A stretch of 8,882 nt of DNA from Alphaproteobacteria bacterium (lineage in GTDB: Bacteria > Pseudomonadota > Alphaproteobacteria > RF32 > CAG-239): contig JAKSUO010000046.1 in NCBI GenBank assembly GCA_024408895.1, positions 1 through 8,882 on the forward strand, in the 5' to 3' direction. The translations under genes were made by a program, and so were the position numbers. Below, piece by piece: positions 6,445-8,882 of the stretch; positions within the stretch are counted from its first letter, which is position 1, and the number at the start of each line of letters is the position of its first letter. A model generated the notes under the pieces. It had not been told where the DNA came from. It ran no database searches and worked only from the letters and a program-made list of their open reading frames with translations.

Positions 6445-7743
6445 TTAGATTTTGTTTTTAATTTTTTCATTTGTTTTCAATGTGCGAATAAGTCTCGGCA
6501 CCATAAATATTATGGTTTCCGATTTCGGAGAGTTAATTCCGAATAGCTCGTTCGGTAAACCGATAATCAAGAAATTTTCTCCTAATTTATTCCGAATTTT
6601 GAAATTTGTAACCTGTCCATTGGTTTCTTCCAACGTAACATCCGTGAAAATTTCATTACCTTTTTCCAAAGAAGCCTTTGCTAAAATAGACATACCATAA
6701 GCATCTGCCTTAGGGCGGGTGCATTTTCCGATATCAAAACGCGCTAACCACAAATTCGGTACAACAAACTTACCTTCCGAAACAAGTTCTACACGAGCTT
6801 GAGTACCTAAAAATTGTTGAAGTTTTTCAACCGATATTTCATTTGTGGTTGTCAAAACACGACCTATAACGCCAGTTTGCGCCGTTGTGATAGTGCCAAA
6901 ATCAAACGCAACCAATAACTCGCGCCATTTGATGTCGCTTTTTTGATCAAACGGATACAAACGGAAAATGTTAACATCATACGCAACAAGTGTCGGACTG
7001 TTTTCAAAGAAATTAATCAATTCAATCATCTTGTTTTTGGTTTCAACATCCGCATCAAAAGTTATGGAATAATCAGCCCAATTGGTTACAATATCCGTAA
7101 TGCCTGCACCGCGAATCACATCTAATAACCCCAAAATAATTGGGCGGGAAGGCGGGGTATATAGTGTCATATTGGCACGGCGACTTAAAGTCAGAATTTT
7201 ATCTTTGGCATTGTATGAATAATAAACTCCTGCCGAATCGGTAATCATTTTAATAACTTCGGAAAATTCGCCTTTTAAGTCTTCAGCCGAAATGCTGGTA
7301 TAAGGACCATCCGAAGATGAAATCCGAATTTCAGCATCTTTAGTCAGTTTTGCTATGGCTTTTTCTGCCGGCATCATATCAAAAGTAAAGCCGGTAACTT
7401 CAAAACGGGGCAGAGGATCATTTTGACCGTTTCTTTCCAATTTGAAAGCTGACTTAATATAAGGTAAAGTCAGCACCATTTGTTGAGTATTCCAATTAAC
7501 ATTACAACGCAGAGGTGTTTCTAAATCCAACGCATTAGCGCCTTCAGTTGTGCGTATCATATGAGGGTCTTGCGGTTCTTTAAATTCAACGCTTGCGGTG
7601 TCAACTGTTGGCACGTTATCAAAGGCAATCACATCTTGTGCCTGTGCTTCTGCTGAGTTGTCTCCCTTGTAAATACACGCCGTTAAACCGAGAATTGCAG
7701 CAGAAAAGATGGTTAAATATTTAATTTTGGAAAATATCATCAT
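6445..7743 (-). CDS. Secretin-like outer-membrane lipoprotein (type IVb pilus PilN/BfpB-like)
   Basis: 432 residues. The N-terminus is a lipoprotein signal with lipobox LTAC, lipidation at C23, and no Asp at +2, so outer-membrane sorting is expected. Residues about 118-190 look like a secretin/TonB short N-terminal (STN) domain: FEVTGFTFDMMPAEKAIAKL, then DLKGEFSEVIKMI...ILTLSRR. Residues about 200-262 look like a secretin N-domain (WADYSITFDADVETKNKMIEL, then YDVNIFRLY). The end, LIIGLPNELFGINSPKSETI followed by IFMVPRLIR, fits the secretin core's closing pattern of small loops and an ifitPr-i strand. PilN-type secretins are usually 500 residues or more, so the pore region is short and it may be an accessory or degenerate secretin. 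It overlaps the upstream gene as ATGA. ATG 7740 is an alternative start. Confidence 0.6.
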   Translation of the reverse strand: MMIFSKIKYLTIFSAAILGLTACIYKGDNSAEAQAQDVIAFDNVPTVDTASVEFKEPQDPHMIRTTEGANALDLETPLRCNVNWNTQQMVLTLPYIKSAFKLERNGQNDPLPRFEVTGFTFDMMPAEKAIAKLTKDAEIRISSSDGPYTSISAEDLKGEFSEVIKMITDSAGVYYSYNAKDKILTLSRRANMTLYTPPSRPIILGLLDVIRGAGITDIVTNWADYSITFDADVETKNKMIELINFFENSPTLVAYDVNIFRLYPFDQKSDIKWRELLVAFDFGTITTAQTGVIGRVLTTTNEISVEKLQQFLGTQARVELVSEGKFVVPNLWLARFDIGKCTRPKADAYGMSILAKASLEKGNEIFTDVTLEETNGQVTNFKIRNKLGENFLIIGLPNELFGINSPKSETIIFMVPRLIRTLKTNEKIKNKI

Positions 7744-8246
7744 TTGCTAGTTTCCTTATTTGTTTCCTTTGAGTTTTCTTTTTCGGAATTTTGCTCAGCC
7801 ATAAGTTTGTTCATCAGTTCGTCAATATTCATACCGGCACCGACTGTCGGATCAACCGATTTATCAAAGTTGCTCATAGCCTCGTTTATTTTAGTAATTT
7901 CGTTTGCATCGGGTTTTAACATTTCAGGAGTCTGATTGTTGGTTAATTCTTGTTGATGAATAGAAAGATTGCGTTTTAAGGCCTCAATACCACCGGCAAT
8001 TTTTTTATTAACATAAGGATGCAATTCTGTATGCTCAATAATATAATTACCGGTATCGCATATTTCTTCCAAAACATCCAAAACATACGGATAAAATTTA
8101 TATTCTTCAATGGCAATATTCCCCATACGAACACATCGGGCAGCAATGCGAGAAATTGTACGGTCATAATAATCAACCAGTACAATGTAATTATCCACAT
8201 ACCAAAGAGACTCTTTTGAAACTGTTGTGCTGTTTTGTTCTGCCAT
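7740..8246 (-). CDS. Soluble protein of unknown function, first gene of the secretin-like operon
   Basis: 168 residues, family not recognised. There is no signal peptide and no membrane span, so it is probably cytoplasmic. The first ~100 residues are mostly helical. They contain a rough internal repeat 24 residues apart, NIAIEEYKFYPYV (43-55) and NYIIEHTELHPYV (67-79), sharing N, I, E and PYV. A linker follows, then a short helix IDELMNKLMAEQ (141-152), and a charged low-complexity tail of Glu, Lys, Ser, Thr and Asn. Its ATGA overlap with the lipoprotein gene suggests that the two are translationally coupled and made together, perhaps as a cytoplasmic base or regulator of the same apparatus. 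AGAGGA (8258-8253), six bases from ATG, supports the start. Confidence 0.72.
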   Translation of the reverse strand: MAEQNSTTVSKESLWYVDNYIVLVDYYDRTISRIAARCVRMGNIAIEEYKFYPYVLDVLEEICDTGNYIIEHTELHPYVNKKIAGGIEALKRNLSIHQQELTNNQTPEMLKPDANEITKINEAMSNFDKSVDPTVGAGMNIDELMNKLMAEQNSEKENSKETNKETSK

Positions 8247-8267
8247 TTTATATCCTCTGTTTTCGCT

Positions 8268-8296
8268 ATTTTAATCAAAGCCTGTTAATTTGTAAA
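8268..8296 (-). promoter_or_regulatory. σ70-type promoter of the secretin-like operon
   Basis: On the - strand TTTACA (8296-8291) and TAAAAT (8273-8268) are 17 bases apart, each one base from consensus. The start point would be near 8261, giving a very short leader that still includes the AGAGGA ribosome site at 8258-8253. TCGCTA (8263-8268) and TAGCGA (8306-8311) form an inverted pair around it, which may be chance. Confidence 0.6.
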
Positions 8297-8323
8297 TAAT
8301 TTTTTTAGCGATTTTCAGTGCAT

Positions 8324-8882
8324 TTATTTATTTGTTTTTGCCGTCTGATTACCGTTTTCATCAACATATTCCCATTTGGTGTTATCAGCTTCTATCGGAT
8401 TGCCGTTTTCATCAACATATTCCCATTCGGCGTTGTCATCTTCTATCGGATTACCGTTTTCATCAACATATTCCCACTCGGTGTTATCATCTTCTATCGG
8501 ATTGCCGTTTTCATCAGCATATTCCCACTCGGCCTCGGAAGAAGAAGCGTCCGCATTTTCTTGATTTGTTGAAGTAAAACTTTTCCATAAATCATCATCT
8601 GCGGAAGTATTAAATGAAGAATCCTGACTTTCTAAAGAAACAGCCGATGTTTCAATATCATCCAGTGAAACAGGCTCTTTATCATTCAGAGCGTTTTTAA
8701 TGAGTTGCATGGCATCGTCATATGAATGCAGAGCGTGAGGATTGTTGTTTTCTATAACTTCTTTGTTTTCTTTTTTCGGCTCCGGTTTCGGTGCAACAAA
8801 GGCTTCTTTTAGCGGTGCCGAAACAGTTTCTTTGTTTTCTTTTTTCGGCTCCGGTTTCGGTGCAACAAAGGCTTCTTTTAGC
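8324..8882 (-). CDS. Repeat-rich acidic protein, C-terminal part (start beyond right edge)
   Basis: The frame is open from the right edge to the stop at 8324, so 185 residues are visible and the N-terminus is missing; the ATG at 8710 is internal. Order along the protein: two Pro/Lys/Glu-rich units of 23 residues (LKEAFVAPKPEPKKENKE...), a helical stretch (DDAMQLIKNALNDKEPVSL), a Ser/Asp-rich linker, then four 17-residue acidic units of the form EWEYVDENGNPIEDDN, ending NQTAKTNK. The first part looks like an extended charged linker. The second resembles Tyr/Gly-turn repeats of surface or binding proteins, but I cannot name a family. No signal peptide or membrane span is in the visible part. 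A 77-base gap holding a promoter separates it from the next gene, so it may be a separate unit. Confidence 0.75.
   Translation of the reverse strand, partial: LKEAFVAPKPEPKKENKETVSAPLKEAFVAPKPEPKKENKEVIENNNPHALHSYDDAMQLIKNALNDKEPVSLDDIETSAVSLESQDSSFNTSADDDLWKSFTSTNQENADASSSEAEWEYADENGNPIEDDNTEWEYVDENGNPIEDDNAEWEYVDENGNPIEADNTKWEYVDENGNQTAKTNK
8347..8535 (-). repeat. 51-bp tandem repeat, about 3.7 units, inside the acidic repeat gene
   Basis: Units begin at 8347, 8398, 8449 and 8500 (GATTRCCGTTTTCATCA...), each encoding 17 residues; the fourth fades near 8535. Units two and three differ at 4 of 51 bases, units one and three at 3. Nearly identical DNA points to recent expansion. Confidence 0.92.
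8759..8882 (-). repeat. 69-bp tandem repeat, second copy cut by the window edge
   Basis: Bases 8759-8813 and 8828-8882 are identical over all 55 visible positions; the period is 69 bp, or 23 residues. Identity continues to the last base, so the second copy, and perhaps more, extend past the edge. Confidence 0.92.

Noticed and set aside
6943..7125. Plus-strand 60-residue ORF inside the secretin-like gene
   Set aside because: It is antisense to a longer gene with clear domain patterns and shows no start signal.
8347..8535. CRISPR-like array
   Set aside because: The units are directly adjacent with no unique spacers and keep a coding frame.
8318..8577. Plus-strand repeat proteins (FINIFPFGV or FHQHIP type) over the 51-bp array
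   Set aside because: A repeat unit divisible by three keeps several frames open. The minus frame continues to the window edge and has a sensible acidic composition.

Overview
The left 5.5 kb (+ strand) is nearly all of an N-type ("alternate") F1Fo-ATPase operon. The order is β tail, ε, AtpQ, AtpR, a, c, b, α, γ, i.e. atpD-C-Q-R-B-E-F-A-G. It is recognised by ε directly after β, two small membrane genes (AtpQ, AtpR) before a, α and γ at the 3' end, and no separate δ gene. Genes overlap or lie within 21 bases of each other and so look like one transcript. The c subunit has a carboxylate in each helix (E30 and E63). The b subunit is long, and its last ~80 residues read like the C-terminal domain of δ. 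The operon ends at a hairpin that also serves a convergent gene.

The β frame carries an in-frame TAA at 39-41, exactly where the family has the Gln of RFL(S/T)QPF. The Thr and Pro codons on either side also each look changed by one C-to-T step. The rest of the β tail and all eight downstream subunit genes look intact. The cause could be a recent nonsense lesion, a consensus error, or something stranger.

From 5532 to the right edge every gene is on the - strand. In transcription order they are: the C-terminal part of a repeat-rich acidic protein running off the edge; a 168-residue soluble protein of unknown function with its own good promoter; a 432-residue lipoprotein with a secretin-like layout; a 199-residue single-span membrane protein; a terminator; then a 60-residue Cys-rich (zinc-ribbon-like) protein with its own promoter. 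The 168-, 432- and 199-residue genes look like one operon for an envelope-spanning structure. The closest resemblance is to type IVb pilus/secretin systems, but no pilin, ATPase or platform gene is visible.

The organism is Gram-negative (outer-membrane-type lipoprotein, secretin-like protein) with an AT-rich genome. An AT-rich, host-associated or anaerobic alphaproteobacterium would fit, but this is only a guess. No RNA gene, insertion sequence or CRISPR array was seen, and no gene-free stretch exceeds about 115 bases.
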